Assembly (NCBI GenBank): GCA_019925105.1
Contig: JAHGAU010000023.1
Span: forward strand, 186,001 to 250,000
Direction: 5' to 3'
Length of the DNA: 64,000 bases
Source of the DNA: Niebla homalea
Lineage: Eukaryota; Ascomycota; Lecanoromycetes; Lecanorales; Ramalinaceae
The translations under genes were made by a program, and so were the position numbers. The notes under the pieces are model-generated. The model saw only the letters and a program-made list of their open reading frames with translations, was not told the origin of the DNA and did not search any database. Numbering within the stretch: position 1 is the first letter of the stretch; each line of letters begins with the position of its first letter. Below are positions 1 through 11,674 of the stretch, one piece after another.

Positions 1-2913
1 GAACCACTATACTGATGTAAAGATAGGACATCGAGTAGCCCCTGGTGCCCCGGTGGAAGGAAGCTGAATGCGCCCAGCTCGAAGATAACAAGAATTTGGA
101 GTCATCACGTTCTTGCAGCCATATGACATGCACCGAAAAAGAGCAGCATTTTCACTTCACTTCCCCACGCAAATCCCCAGCACGGAGGATATACCCTGCC
201 ATACCAATCACATCGCATTTCATCACGTACAGATCATCTCCTGTTCCGGTCACTGGAGACTTCGGTTGTTCGTTTGGTAAGTGCACTTATGGATCGAGAC
301 TTTTCTCTATTGTTCCCCCGATCCTCGACATTTGAGATCTGATCGCGAACGGACATGTCAGGATTGGTGCTATATATTGAAAAGGCTTCACCTACCTATT
401 TTTATAATGGTGAACACAACGATGAGTGAAGGAGCATCACACCAGCTTTCCTCAGATCATTATGCTGCTCGCCAAGATGACCAATTTGCCCGCATTTCAT
501 CACCATCACACTCGACGATTATCTGTAGTACAGACTCTCACATATCGCCAAATTATCCCCTCCCCTTCCCTTCCCTCCTTCCCCCCCCCGCGGCGGGGGT
601 TCTCGTTGATGGCGGCAAAAAAGGAAAAAACAAGGGAAAAAAATCAGCAGAAGGGGGAACCACACATCCCTCAGTACAATCTCGCAAAGATTTCTTCCTC
701 CCCTCCTCCCCTCATCTCTCCCTCCTCCCTTCCTTTCCCCCTCCCTTCCCCTTCCCTCTCCAGTCCACAAACACTTACGCTACCATCATCATAACCATCC
801 CCCCCTCGTTTCAAACCCATCCCATCCATATCAATCCGCTCCTTCCAGCCATCCCCATCCCGCCTCCTTCGTACTTCCCCGATATTCGCAAGCAAAAACA
901 GTGAGCAAACACCTGCTTCCGAGTGCTCTTCAAGCAGCGATCGACAAATCCCCCCTTTTTATCTGAACGATGCAGTGGATTGGGGGTCGGTGCCATGGGC
1001 GAGTGAATTGTGTTTCCTTGGTCCTGGGCGGTTGGAGGAGGAGGAGCTGGCCGCTTGAATGGGACTCCGGCTCCATCCTAATATCTCTGTCTGAGTTCGG
1101 TATCAGTTTGATTTGTATCCCCCCATCATCATTAACAGTCTTCGTCATCCGGCGAGACATCACGACCCGGACTGCTGCATAGGTACGCAGCCTCCCCTCT
1201 TCATCACTCAATTGATCTCTTCATACAAACACGCAATTCTCAATGGGTAAACAATAATAGATCCCACGACCCCCGCGCCCACGAGGAAATCAATTACCGT
1301 TTGTTGCTGATGATGATGATGAGGGCGGTAGGGGGCCTTGCCACATGCACCAAAGTCCAGCCGGCACACCCTGCGATCTCCATCCTTACGAAGGGGATGG
1401 AATATGTAAGTTTGCCGCTCATCATCGAGATGAGGAATGGTGCAGTATAGCTGCACCACCCCCCTTGCAATGGATACATAGGTAGTCCCTGGAATCGGAC
1501 ATCCTTGACCTCTCCCCCCCGTACCAAGAAACACTGGATAGATTGCCGGTTTACCCGCGGTGCCCCTCTTCCCCTTACGCACGGATGTACTTTATCTCCT
1601 TAACACTGCTGTCTTGCATGCTTGCACGCATGCATGCATATACATCCTCCCCCCCCTTCTCCTCAGCACTCAACCCCTACTACTGCTGGCCCAATCAGTC
1701 GGCTCTCCAATCGGTACAATCCCGCGTCCCTCATCCATCCGGTTTGTTTGTCTTTGCTTTACTGGCGCAAGTGTGTGTGTGGCCCTCCAAAGTTTCCACG
1801 CGAGTGAACCTCTACCCCACCGCAGTCCTGGGAATCGCCCGGGAGTCTGAGAAAAGAAACTGCGTGCCATGCCACGCTTGAAAACGGCAATCTCCGATGT
1901 GGGCGATTCCTTTGGGAAAATAACTGCGGGCGGGGCGATGGAGGTGAGGCGCATCGATGCGTGTGTGTGTGGAGGGGGGGGGATGCAGATTGTAATCCCG
2001 CCCCCAGTTGAAGATGGCACATCTCTGTATCGTCTGATTTCTTTTGCGTTTCTCTCTCTCTCTCTCTCTCTCTCTCCGGTGCCCCAGGAATTCTCGGACG
2101 GTAGGTATGGGTATTCGATTTGTCTTTGTCTTTGCCTTTTCCTTTGCGCGATACAATATAGAAAAAAAGAGGGAGGGGGGTGGGGAAAGGGGGATATAGT
2201 TCTCTCGTGCGACTCCATCATATCAGCATCGGTCTGCTCTGATCAAGGGCGCTTTCGCCCCTTCGGGGGAATCCGTTCATAGAATGCAGGCTGCCAGGAA
2301 ACGTGTGCGATGAGATTGTTCCTACCCCTTTTTTCGACGAGCTCGGGGAGAAACTGTTGCGATCGATTATGTGAGGGGATCGCTTTCGAGTGCATGGCTG
2401 ATGGATTGCGAAAAAGAAGAAAAAATAAATCAGGAGGGAGAAAAGAAGAAGAGGGGCTGCTGCTTGGATCGAGGAACGATAGTCTACGTAATGTGGTAGG
2501 CTTACAATGTCTCACAATGGAAGCAACAGTGTGCCACACGAATCATCCCTTCGATTGACGAGGTTGGACAGGAGGGCGTTTGGAACGACTTGGCGAGGTG
2601 TTACATGGCCTGTTTCAAGGTGGTCACGCAGGGTGATTCTTTGGCGCTCCCTCGGATTCGAGGATTGGATATGAGGACGCAGAGTGGGAACGACTTCCAG
2701 CGTGCCAGTGGGATGATTCTCAGAAATGAGAGCACAGGAAGCGCGGAGACAGACTCAGGCTCGAAACAAGTAAAGCGGGGACTACCCTCCCACACTCACA
2801 TATGTCCACGGGGCCATTACCCTCACCCATTACATTTCTCAGATGTTGTGAAACCAAGGCCCATCAGCTCGCCGTATCCAGGACCCATTCTCCAAGGTCC
2901 TGGCCTCCTGTCC
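1..2913. other. Gene-free segment with simple-sequence tracts
   Basis: No convincing coding exon is visible on either strand. The open frames here are short, compositionally biased and overlap each other. The plus strand has long pyrimidine-rich runs at about 540-880, G and C homopolymers, and a TC microsatellite near 2050. This could be promoter or long leader DNA of a gene beyond the left edge, or simply intergenic DNA. I see no tRNA or rRNA. Confidence 0.5.
2050..2077. repeat. (TC)n microsatellite
   Basis: An uninterrupted TC dinucleotide run of about 13 units lies inside the gene-free left end. It creates spurious Glu-Arg repeats in the minus-strand reading frame, which is one reason those frames are not called as genes. 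Confidence 0.9.
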
Positions 2914-4615
2914 TCACCTTCCAAACACCCTCCCCAGCAACGCCTCCGCACACCCCCCTTCCCCGCCTGGCGCACCTACACAAACATCCACCCGATTTCC
3001 CCGATACCGGCTCAACCATCCACCCTGATCCGAGCTCACCTCCTCCAAATCTCCCGTGAGGAGGTCGTCCTTTTCAGCGAGCTGTTTCCGTCCGCGGCGG
3101 TCGACAACACACATACCTACTGTCCATTGGCCCTGTGTTTCGATACGGACGTCAACGGAGTGGTCGTAACTCCAACCGTCCTCGTCAGTCTGGGTAGGTA
3201 TTCATGGGGTTAGTCATGTGCTTCATTGAGATACCCGCCCCGGGCCCATCGATGTCCCGCGTCCCACCCAGCCAAGGGGAACTCACGACAGCATTCCACA
3301 CCACCACGGGATCATGCAAATTCATCTCCACCTCCTCCCCCACATGCAAGCCGCGATTCCGCTCAAAGGTACTCCTTGTGAATGCACTCACCCACTCCGC
3401 CAACGGACTGCCCTTTTCCATCCTCCGTCCGCACACACCCAGGATATCGCGCTCCCGCAGTTTCTGCCCCGTGGTGACGTCGAGCGGGAACATGACCACC
3501 TTGAGTCTCCGCTCGCCCAGCTCCTGCCGTGACGGGTAGGGTGGTAGCACGGCGGATTGCGGCATCGTGGAGGCCGGATTCGGCGACGTGAGCGCGTACA
3601 CCCGCGCGGCGGCGAGGGGGTCAGCGAGGGTGTTGAATTCGCCGACGGGGGTGATATTTCCGGGGAGGGCGAGGGCGCCGCCCATGACGCAGACGCTTTT
3701 CGCGCGCATGAATGTCGTGGGGGAGCGGGAGGCGGCGAGGGCGAAATTCGTCAGGGGCCCGAGGGCGATGAGGCTGAGTGTGTCGGCGGGGTGGGAGGCG
3801 AGCAGGGAGAGGATTTGGTCGACGGCGTGGAGCTTCGATGGCGTGAAAGCATGGGATAAATTCGGAGTGGGATCGTGGGTTGCGGCGGCGGCGGATACGG
3901 TGATAGGGTCATCGCTGGGCGGAGCGGGTGGTGGCGGCTCGAAGAGCTGAGACCAAGTGTCGGAGGGGGTGAAGTGCGGGTGCTGGTGGTGTTTGCTTGA
4001 GCGAGCGGATTCCTTCTGGGGATGGAAAGGGAAAATGGGACTTACAGTCGTGTGCACACCACCTAGACCATCAATACCGTCTTTGATCCATAAGCCCCCC
4101 CTGGATCCAGATGAAAGGAGAAGGGGACCCACGATAGTAGTCGGCCTGCCTCTTTTGCCCTCCCAAAGGCCCCTCCGCTCCAACAGCGATCATCGGCTTG
4201 TGCTTCGATAGCGTTTCGAAACCCTCGGGTATACCCTGGGACTTCCGCCATTGCCGCTCCTTTTCGATGACATGGAATGTGGAAATGACGTTTTGGAGGC
4301 AGCTGGAAAAGGTGCCTCAGCCAACATGAGATGCTGTGTTGGCTTCGATATGCTTCTTTTGCGCGGTACAAAAGGGGGAAGGCATGGGTATGACCTACCC
4401 TTTGACAGAGATGTTCCCATACGTCACAGAAATCAAAACAACCTCCACATCCTCAGGCGAGGACGCGAGCGCGAGCAGCAGAGCGAGCACATCGTCGCAA
4501 CCCTACCATGTATTATCATCCATCCATCCATTCAGTTCTCGTATCTTTTCCCACGGGGTTTATCGGGCTCCAGACTTACCGGATCGGTGTCAATGATGAT
4601 CTGATTCTTCGCCAT
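2914..4615 (-). CDS. Inosine-uridine preferring nucleoside hydrolase
   Basis: Predicted to hydrolyse the N-glycosidic bond of ribonucleosides in nucleoside salvage. I join six exons: 4580-4615, 4399-4502, 4133-4302, 4046-4080, 3287-3982 and 2914-3189. All joins keep frame and give 438 aa. The first join builds the family signature DTDPGCDD at residues 9-16, which supplies the calcium- and ribose-binding aspartates. Further family blocks follow: ADYYHGIDGLGG across the third intron, IALGPLTNFALAA, MGGALALPGNITPVGEFN, and the C-terminal block around ETQGQWTVGMCVVDRRGR. The last exon is easy to miss, because reading through its intron gives a premature stop near 3185. Fungal members of the family often end this way. 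The start is the ATG directly before the signature. The assignment is firm; substrate preference is inferred from family. Confidence 0.9.
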
Positions 4616-5051
4616 GGACGGTGACAACGCTGACTCTTTATTTGTGGCTAGAGACTAGTCTTTCAGCCCGTCTGCACGGTTTGACAGAAAGCGAAGTGTA
4701 GGGAAAAGGGGGAGCGGATTGCCGTGACGTCACACTTCCACCCCCATTTTCCATCAGTCACGAATACGATGCGTGTGGGCAGGATGTTGACCCGAGGTTG
4801 ATTCCTGGACGAATTCAATGTGAAGGGTACGATTGGATGGCAAGTCGAGGTTGTCATGTCAGACATCAAGCAGCATTGACAAGTCTATAGAATTATCGTT
4901 GATTGTGTATCTAAAGTGGTGTTGGGTGTCTATATACAGATCTAGATCTTTGTCCTTATCATGAGTGGCATGTGATTCTCATAACGCTACTCCTCCAGAT
5001 CGAGGTGAGATTTTCGTCCCTGTGCTCCTGGTCCCAGCCCAGACTCCAATA
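4616..5051. other. Intergenic spacer
   Basis: This is the region upstream of the nucleoside hydrolase and downstream of the Zn2Cys6 gene. I see no gene in it. It should contain the hydrolase promoter and the 3' end of the regulator transcript. Confidence 0.6.
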
Positions 5052-7349
5052 TTACCACCAGACATCAAACCCATTGGGCTCCACATTCATCTCCATGCTC
5101 GTATTCGAGACCTTGTTCGGATCCTCGGTCTCAAAGTCCTGCATGAAGGCATCCCACTCCGCCCAATTCGCCGATCCACCTGTCTCATCCGTACCAGTTC
5201 CAGTAGCCGCATATTCCGTGGTTGGCAATGCCTGACTGAAATTCAGGGGCTGATCTAGGTTGAGATCTTGGGGTATCACATCAAAGCTACTGCCACCACT
5301 GCTGGGACTGAACAGGGCAGGATTTTGCGCAATGAAACCAAGGGACTCGAATTGAGGTAGCGGTTGCTGCTGCTGCTGCTGTTGCTGCAGCATCATGGCT
5401 TGTTTTCGCATCCGCGTTTCATATCGCGTTGTCTGAGCTTTCGCGCGTAGTTTCTTCATCGGACGCCAGAGCATCCCGTTGGGTGAGTCGGCGATACGGG
5501 AGCTCCAGTCGTCGAACACGGTATCCACGATGCGCCACGCCCGGTCCACCAGCCGGCCTTCGGTTTGGACGCAGAGCTCGGCAAGCACGGTGGCGAGCGC
5601 GTGCCACTGGACGTAGGTCTTGAAATACCACCGCCATTTGGCCGCGGCTGGCTCGACGTCTAGGAGATGGGAGTACTCCATATTGGCCACTGCCGTTTCG
5701 AGAAGCCGCTCTCGAGGCACATCAGGGCGCTCGACTTTGGTCTCGGCTACTTGGAGGGGGTGGAAGATTACGAGGCGGATCCGACACATGATGAGGCGGG
5801 TCACGACAGACGTCACCCAGGCAATGGGAACGGTGGTGTCGCATTTGTCAAGGTAATGAGTCTTGAGTGCCGTCTCAATCTCTTCAAGTGCAATCATTTG
5901 CTCGTCAAAGGGAAGAGGCACAATGATTTCGCGGCCATTTTCAAAGCGAGGGAAGAAGCCCATGCGCCATTTGACGGCCGAGACTTCATGACTGACGGAG
6001 CAGTTGGACATCTCTGTAAACTCGTCCCGCTCTTGGGGTGAAGTCGTCATTTCCGGCCACATGTCCTCATCATTGATGTTCAGTGGTCTTTTGGTAGTGA
6101 AGGTACCGCGATTGATCAATGGCTCGGACGCTCTGTCCTCGCAGCAACGACCATCGAGAGCAACCAGTGCCCACCAGCATCTTCGCCGCATCTCAAGAGC
6201 GAAAGGTGAGAGCCCGACGTTGACGGCTTCTCTGTGAAGACCCATGCCATGTGCCAGACGGAGAGCGGTTGCGAACAGGGTCCATGAGAGTTGGGAGTAA
6301 TCGTTGGATCGGAGGGTGAGTATGTATATGGAGAGGGCTTGCAAGGTGCCCAGGTCCCTTGTGGACATAAAGTCGGCATTGGCGAAAGCCCTCTCAAGCC
6401 CGGCCTGATATTTAGAGAGTAGATTGTCTCGGCTGTCATGAAAAAGTTGTAGACATTCGTCGTTAGTCTGAGAGGTGATTGCGGCATAGTAGATTGAGAA
6501 GAGGAGAGGTTCGACATAATTGTCTGTGGGTATGTCATCAAGATTCGCGATAGCGTTGGAAACCAGAGCCCGCGATGTGGGGATGTGCAGGACTTTCATC
6601 ACTGCATCGACATTCTCCGCGTAGAGATCGTGCAACTTCATCATGTGCGCCGGGGGTGGATGGAGTTGACGCAGATTTTGCGGAGTATTGAAGGTGGATC
6701 CAAACATGAGTGTGCCATGGGAGGCACTGTGAGTTTCCGCAATGGATGGATTCGAATATGGTGAGTTCTCTTCCCCATCCGATCCATCATCCAGCGCTTG
6801 ACGAAAGCCCTCCACTTCACCGGATAATGTTTGCCAGAAACTGCCGGCTATAAAGCGATTGAGGTTTTGTGTGGGGGAGACGGAGCCTTCATGGGATCGA
6901 GGGTCTGAGGGACTTTGACTAGCCCGTTGACTATTCCTTATATCTTCCAGGGATGGTGATGTTGAAGTTGTTTGCGTGGTCAAGGTTGGTTGAGACGACT
7001 CTTCAGATATGCTCTTGCCATCCTTGTCCATCTTTTCAATGAGCTGCTCCATTCGGCTGAGACGGGCCAGGAGCTCGTCGTTGGTGGTTTTGGCGCCATG
7101 CTTCTTCTTCTTGGGATGACGAGCGCGCTCTGGGAAGACGCATTCGAGGTTGGCCCTTTGACATGGTAGACAGGGATGAGTCTTGTTGCATTTGACCTTT
7201 CTTTGTCGACAATGCGTGCAGCTGAGAGCGTGTTGCTGTTGCTGCTGCTGCTGCTGCGGCGTGCTCGACTGTCTGGAGAGAGAAGGATCATTGATGCTGC
7301 CACCAGCAGAAGATGTGGACCCTCTTGCGGTCGAGCTTCTGTCGGTCAT
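5052..7349 (-). CDS. Zn2Cys6 fungal-specific transcription factor
   Basis: A nuclear DNA-binding regulator of 765 aa in one exon. A polyglutamine run at residues 32-39 precedes the binuclear zinc cluster, with cysteines at 44, 47, 54, 60, 63 and 70 in the canonical C-X2-C-X6-C-X5-C-X2-C-X6-C spacing. A basic linker (PKKKKHG) and a short heptad-like stretch (LLARLSRMEQLIEKM) suggest dimerisation. The middle carries the fungal_trans domain, recognisable from LSWTLFATALRLAHGMGLHRE and the following RRRCWWALVALDGR. A second glutamine run lies near residue 680, and the protein ends in an acidic, Trp-containing tail that could activate transcription. The frame is open for 38 codons upstream, but I prefer the ATG at 7349 because the upstream residues are hydrophobic and atypical. 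Target genes cannot be inferred. A RIP-mutated transposon lies 265 bp upstream of the start. Confidence 0.88.
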   Translation of the reverse strand: MTDRSSTARGSTSSAGGSINDPSLSRQSSTPQQQQQQQQHALSCTHCRQRKVKCNKTHPCLPCQRANLECVFPERARHPKKKKHGAKTTNDELLARLSRMEQLIEKMDKDGKSISEESSQPTLTTQTTSTSPSLEDIRNSQRASQSPSDPRSHEGSVSPTQNLNRFIAGSFWQTLSGEVEGFRQALDDGSDGEENSPYSNPSIAETHSASHGTLMFGSTFNTPQNLRQLHPPPAHMMKLHDLYAENVDAVMKVLHIPTSRALVSNAIANLDDIPTDNYVEPLLFSIYYAAITSQTNDECLQLFHDSRDNLLSKYQAGLERAFANADFMSTRDLGTLQALSIYILTLRSNDYSQLSWTLFATALRLAHGMGLHREAVNVGLSPFALEMRRRCWWALVALDGRCCEDRASEPLINRGTFTTKRPLNINDEDMWPEMTTSPQERDEFTEMSNCSVSHEVSAVKWRMGFFPRFENGREIIVPLPFDEQMIALEEIETALKTHYLDKCDTTVPIAWVTSVVTRLIMCRIRLVIFHPLQVAETKVERPDVPRERLLETAVANMEYSHLLDVEPAAAKWRWYFKTYVQWHALATVLAELCVQTEGRLVDRAWRIVDTVFDDWSSRIADSPNGMLWRPMKKLRAKAQTTRYETRMRKQAMMLQQQQQQQQPLPQFESLGFIAQNPALFSPSSGGSSFDVIPQDLNLDQPLNFSQALPTTEYAATGTGTDETGGSANWAEWDAFMQDFETEDPNKVSNTSMEMNVEPNGFDVWW

Positions 7350-7614
7350 TGCCCCTGAAGTTAGTACACAAGAAATATAGGAATGGTATAGACAAGAAGG
7401 GAACGGGAAGGAGACAATGGAAAGGTCACTGACAATTATTAAAGGGTCTAAATGGAATATCAATTGAGTCAGTTGGATTCAGGTCAGCGTCATATTGAAG
7501 GGCTGATTACGGTTTAGTCTTAGATCCTTCTGGCCGCTACCCCGGCCTGTAATCGTATTCGCACGTTTCAGGGCGCGAAGGAGTCAGGCACCCAAAAAAT
7601 GTCCCCTAGAACTA

Positions 7615-7720
7615 TCGTAGAATCCAAAAGATGTGGTACCCGGCGTTAGTAAGCGGACGACACACCCACTTTTTGGTAAGAATTATGCCCACCCCCGCCG
7701 GCAGCCATTTCTTGCGATTT
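7615..7720 (+). repeat. Left terminal inverted repeat
   Basis: Begins TCGTAGAATCCAAAAG directly after the TA. It pairs over 106 positions with the reverse complement of 11569-11674, with 12 mismatches and no gaps. Every mismatch is a transition (C/T or G/A). Ten of the 12 have the mutated-looking base in the right copy and two in the left. Confidence 0.9.
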
Positions 7721-7959
7721 ATAGATTAAATCGCTCCTTAAAGCTTATTATATAACTTAAATAGGCAATTAAGAGTATTATAAGGTATAATTCGTTACTT
7801 AAAGCTTATTTTATTACTATTGCCGTCGTTATTGCCTTTAAGCTATTTATTTTTATTACTCTTATAGTCTTTTTTAGTTTTATTACCTTAAATCCTTATA
7901 TTAATATCGTTATGGGTTAATAACCTATTAATAAACAACTTAGGTTATAATATAAATAA

Positions 7960-8800
7960 GACTTTAAGTAAGGGAAAAACAATAAGTAAATCGTAAAGAA
8001 TCGCGGGTTTACCTTATAGACCCTTATTTATTACCGTAAGACTTATAAAGAAACGGGAGATATATATATATTATTAATACTTAAGACCGGTTAATTTAAA
8101 GTTATTTTTAAATATATTATTCTCTTTATTAAGTAATACTTAAATATAAATTTAAACGCTTATTTAACTAAAATTTATTAAGTCCTTTTTAATAAGTTCG
8201 GTATCGAAGCTTCTAATTAAACGATCGGTCGTTATATACTTTAAAACCTTAATATTATAAAAAAAAGAATTAAATATATTATTATTAAGAAAAATCCGAA
8301 GTTAAAAAATCGTTTTTATATATAAATAACTTAATATAAACCTTATAAGTTCATTTTCCTTAACGAAATAATAAATAATAAACGGATAATTAATTAACGT
8401 TATAAATAAGCCTTAAAAAATATAGCTTATAAAAAGGTATAATTATTTAAAAAAATTAAAGAAATAAAGTATACTCCCGGCTTATATTATAAATAAATAT
8501 ATTACGTATAAAATCTATTAAAATTCCTTTATATAAACTCTTTTTAATAAGTTTATAATCGAAAAGCTCCTCTTAAAATATATTAATTATAAAGGAAAAT
8601 AATAATTTATCTTAATAATAAATAACGTAAAAGCTTATTATAATTTTAAGTTATATAAAACTTATTTAAAAGTAAATATTATTATTAAGTTTTTACTATT
8701 ATATTTACCGGACTTTAACTTTATTAAAACGTCCTTTATTTACTTTAAGAAATATATATAAAATAATATTATAATTATATAAGAATATAAAAATAACTTT
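7960..8800 (+). pseudogene. Tc1/mariner-type (DDE_3) transposase relic
   Basis: The plus-strand frame is riddled with TAA and TAG, but many stops fall where CAA, CAG or TGG would give a sensible residue before RIP. Readable landmarks, in order, are: a helix-turn-helix-like stretch at about 7985-8060; a second, with FGIEASN followed by TIGR across a stop, at 8197-8233; a short FLNE block near 8356-8367, where the family has its second-catalytic-Asp region; and near 8705-8740 the residues LPDFN followed by a Phe/Ile and an acidic-looking site, matching the PYSPDFNPIE block of DDE_3 transposases. The position inside TIRs with a TA duplication supports this. The ends are approximate and the gene is certainly non-functional. 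Confidence 0.7.
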
Positions 8801-11568
8801 ACTTTAAAAGGTTTTTGATTTTTCCTTAAAACGGCTTTAAGTAACGTAAATCTTAACTATAAAGGGCCGGATCCAATTATATTCTATAAATACGTAAAGT
8901 ATATAATAAAAAATAAATAAAAAAATAAAATACTTATATAAATAAATAAATATAATTATATTCTATTTTTTACCTTATTTTTAACCTTAATTATCCTTAT
9001 CTATTATTATTAATTAACTTTACGGTCGCCCACCCCTATATTTATCCTTAAGGCTATTATTAAATTTATCCTTAAAACTATTATTAAGCTTATCCTTATT
9101 ATTTATAACTATAGACTTTTTATTTACTTTATTTTATATAAGGTTTATATTTATGGTCCCGTTTTAAGATAAATCTATTTTTATAAATAATTTTTAAATA
9201 ATAAAAGCTTTAATACTTTAACGGGTTTCTATATTTTTATAATATTTATTTTAACGGCTAACCTCTTAAGTAATACCCTTAATAATCCCTTTAAATATAT
9301 TTATCTCTTAAAGCTTTTTAAGATTATCTGGAATATACTTTATATCCTATATAATCTTAAGGTTAAAGTTTTTATTTTTAAGTTTATTAATAATTATTTA
9401 ATAAAGCTCCGGGAGTATATTGTTATTAAATTTCTTTTTTAAATATAAGAAATAGCTATTTTAATTATTAGAAATAATAAAATTATTCCGATTTTTATTA
9501 ATTGGTTAAATAAGTTTATTTTACTTATATCCCGGTTAATTATAATTATATTCTTAATATAATAAAATAAGTTTATTATAAGTTTTAAAGGAGGGAATAA
9601 TAAAGGAATAATTTTAAAAAGGATAAGTAAAAAGTCCAATTAAAGTATAAATATTATAAGGCTAATATCTTACGCCTTAATATGCTTAATATAATATAGG
9701 ATAAGGTTAAATTTACTAATTAATAGACTATATTTAATATTATAACGGTATAAGTTACCTGGATTTATTATTAAGGCTATTAAAAAATCGTAAATATTAC
9801 GGTTTTTATCTTTAATTTCTTTAAGCTTTTATAAGCCGTTTATTTAAACTTAATAATTAAATTAAGTAATAAATTTATATAATTATAAACGTTATTATTA
9901 TTATAGTAATAATTAACTTATATAAGTAAATCTCGACCGGTTAATTAAATATAAGTATTATTATTATTTTAATAAAGTATATTTTTATATAAATAAATAA
10001 CGTCCTTATAATAAAGTAATTATTTAAACTTATTAACCTTCTCTTTAATACGTCCGGACCTCTATAATAAAGTTTTTTCTTACTTACTTAGTTACTTTAT
10101 TAACGTTTTTAAGGGCTTTTATTTCGATTTCTCTTTGGATAACAATAATAAAGCAGGGTTAAAATTAGTAATATTTAGACTATATTTGAAATCAATATTA
10201 ACCTATATAATACGGTTTTTAAACCTTTTAATCGTTTTTAATATTTCTATTTATTAAATCCTTTTAAGTCTGTCCTTTTTTAAGATAATTAAATAATATT
10301 AAGCCTTAATAAACTTTTAATTAACCAATATAATTAACGTAAAAATAAGGAAAATAATATAATTATTAAGATTAATATAATAATATTTAATTTATTTATT
10401 TATCTCTTTAAATTAAGTTTATATATTAAAATCTTCTACCGGACGTATTTATATATTCTTATATATAAATGTTTTTTTATTACCCCCTTATTAAACCCGG
10501 GAGATAAATTTAATTTCCTCCTTTTTTTATTTAGATTTAGGTTTTTTAAACTTCTTTTTAATACGTTTAAATTACGGAAAAGCGGTTTTTTAACTTTTCT
10601 TTATAATACTTTTTAAGGGGGAGGGGGAGTTCTTAAGGAAAGGTTAACTTAAAGGGATTTATATCTTTAACGGTTTATCCTGCTAAGATTTAGGCTATTA
10701 TAACCTTTCTTTAATAACTTAAGGTTAAAAAGTCATAGTTCTTTAATTTTTCTTTATAGCGTTATTTAAGTAAAATAATAAAATAGATTTTAAGGGTAAC
10801 TAACTTAAAGAGAACTGGGCTTTATCGTTATAATTAAGCTATAAGGGGAGGTATTAAAGGCCGTTATTACTATTATTATTACTCTTAATATTTATCGTTA
10901 TTCTTAAAGTTTTCTTAAAGTAATTTACGTAGTTAATAATAAACTTTAATTTATTTAATGTCCTTTTTATTTATTAATAGTTTCTCTTTAAGCTATTTAA
11001 AATTATTTAATTCTTTTTTAAATAATTATATAGGTTTTATTTATACTTTTTATCCGAATTATTTAAACTTAGGAGCTGCTTTTAAGCCGGGGGTAACTAT
11101 TAAGGCTCTTAAAAAAAAGGGGTAATAACGTCCCGTTATTAAGGTAATTATGGCCCGTATATATAGACTCGACTGGGTATTTATTATCCAGGAATAAAAG
11201 GAATACCGAGAAATACCTTCTTCGGTATAAATATAAGTGGGTTTAACCTAAGGGCCTTCCCCGTAACGGCTTAAAGGGGGTTTTCGGGCTTATCTTTTAA
11301 TTTTTTATAAGTCCGGCGTTTTAATTTATTTATATTAATATTAAAACGCCGTTTCCTTATTTAATTAAAAGGAAAAACGGGTAAAGAGAGATCCTTTAAG
11401 CTCGTTTTTACTATAGAAGGCTTAAGGGTAACCTTTAAAGGGGGCGGTAGTAATATACTTTTATAGCGAATAAACGGCTTACCCTTTATAGACTTAAATA
11501 ATATTTATAATACCTTTAATAAAGAGATTTACGTTTATATAAGTTATATAATCGATTATAAAAGGATA
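8801..11568. other. Unidentified RIP-saturated interior of the transposon
   Basis: About 2.8 kb of AT-rich sequence that I could not assign. No recognisable transposase motif was found here. Short less-degraded islands of higher GC occur near 10490-10640 and 11080-11300. This could be a second gene of the element, a nested element, or repeated filler. Confidence 0.5.
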
Positions 11569-11674
11569 AAATCGTAAAAAATAACTGCCGGCGGGGGTAA
11601 GCATAATTCTCACCAAAAAATAAGTGTATCGTCCGCTTACTAGCGCCGGGTACCACATCTTTTGGATTCTACGA
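11569..11674 (-). repeat. Right terminal inverted repeat
   Basis: Reverse-complement partner of 7615-7720, ending CTACGA directly before the TA duplication. It carries most of the C-to-T changes that separate the two arms, as expected if RIP acted on the copies independently. Confidence 0.9.

Larger units (their letters stand above)
7615..11674. mobile_element. RIP-degraded Tc1/mariner-type DNA transposon with 106-bp TIRs
   Basis: The element is 4,060 bp, bounded by inverted repeats and flanked by TA on both sides (7613-7614 and 11675-11676), the target duplication of the Tc1/mariner superfamily. The interior is extremely AT-rich, packed with stops in all frames, and almost devoid of CA and TG dinucleotides, while CG, CC and GG persist. 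That is the footprint of saturating CpA-directed C-to-T mutation (RIP). No intact reading frame over 70 codons remains. A transposase relic is readable on the plus strand of the left quarter. The right two thirds are unidentified. At 4 kb it is about twice the usual size of fungal Tc1/mariner elements, so a nested insertion or extra cargo is possible. Confidence 0.88.

Noticed and set aside
1670..2221. 183-codon minus-strand open frame with Glu-Arg repeats
   Set aside because: It is produced by the TC microsatellite and purine-rich tracts. No motif, and several overlapping frames of similar length exist on both strands.
3957..4211. Plus-strand frames opposite the nucleoside hydrolase
   Set aside because: They are antisense shadows of the hydrolase exons, which have strong family motifs and consistent splice phases.
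7571..7605. GTCAGGCACCC... motif just left of the transposon, resembling the start of Fot1-type terminal repeats
   Set aside because: No matching inverted partner was found to the right of the element, so a second, outer transposon is not supported.
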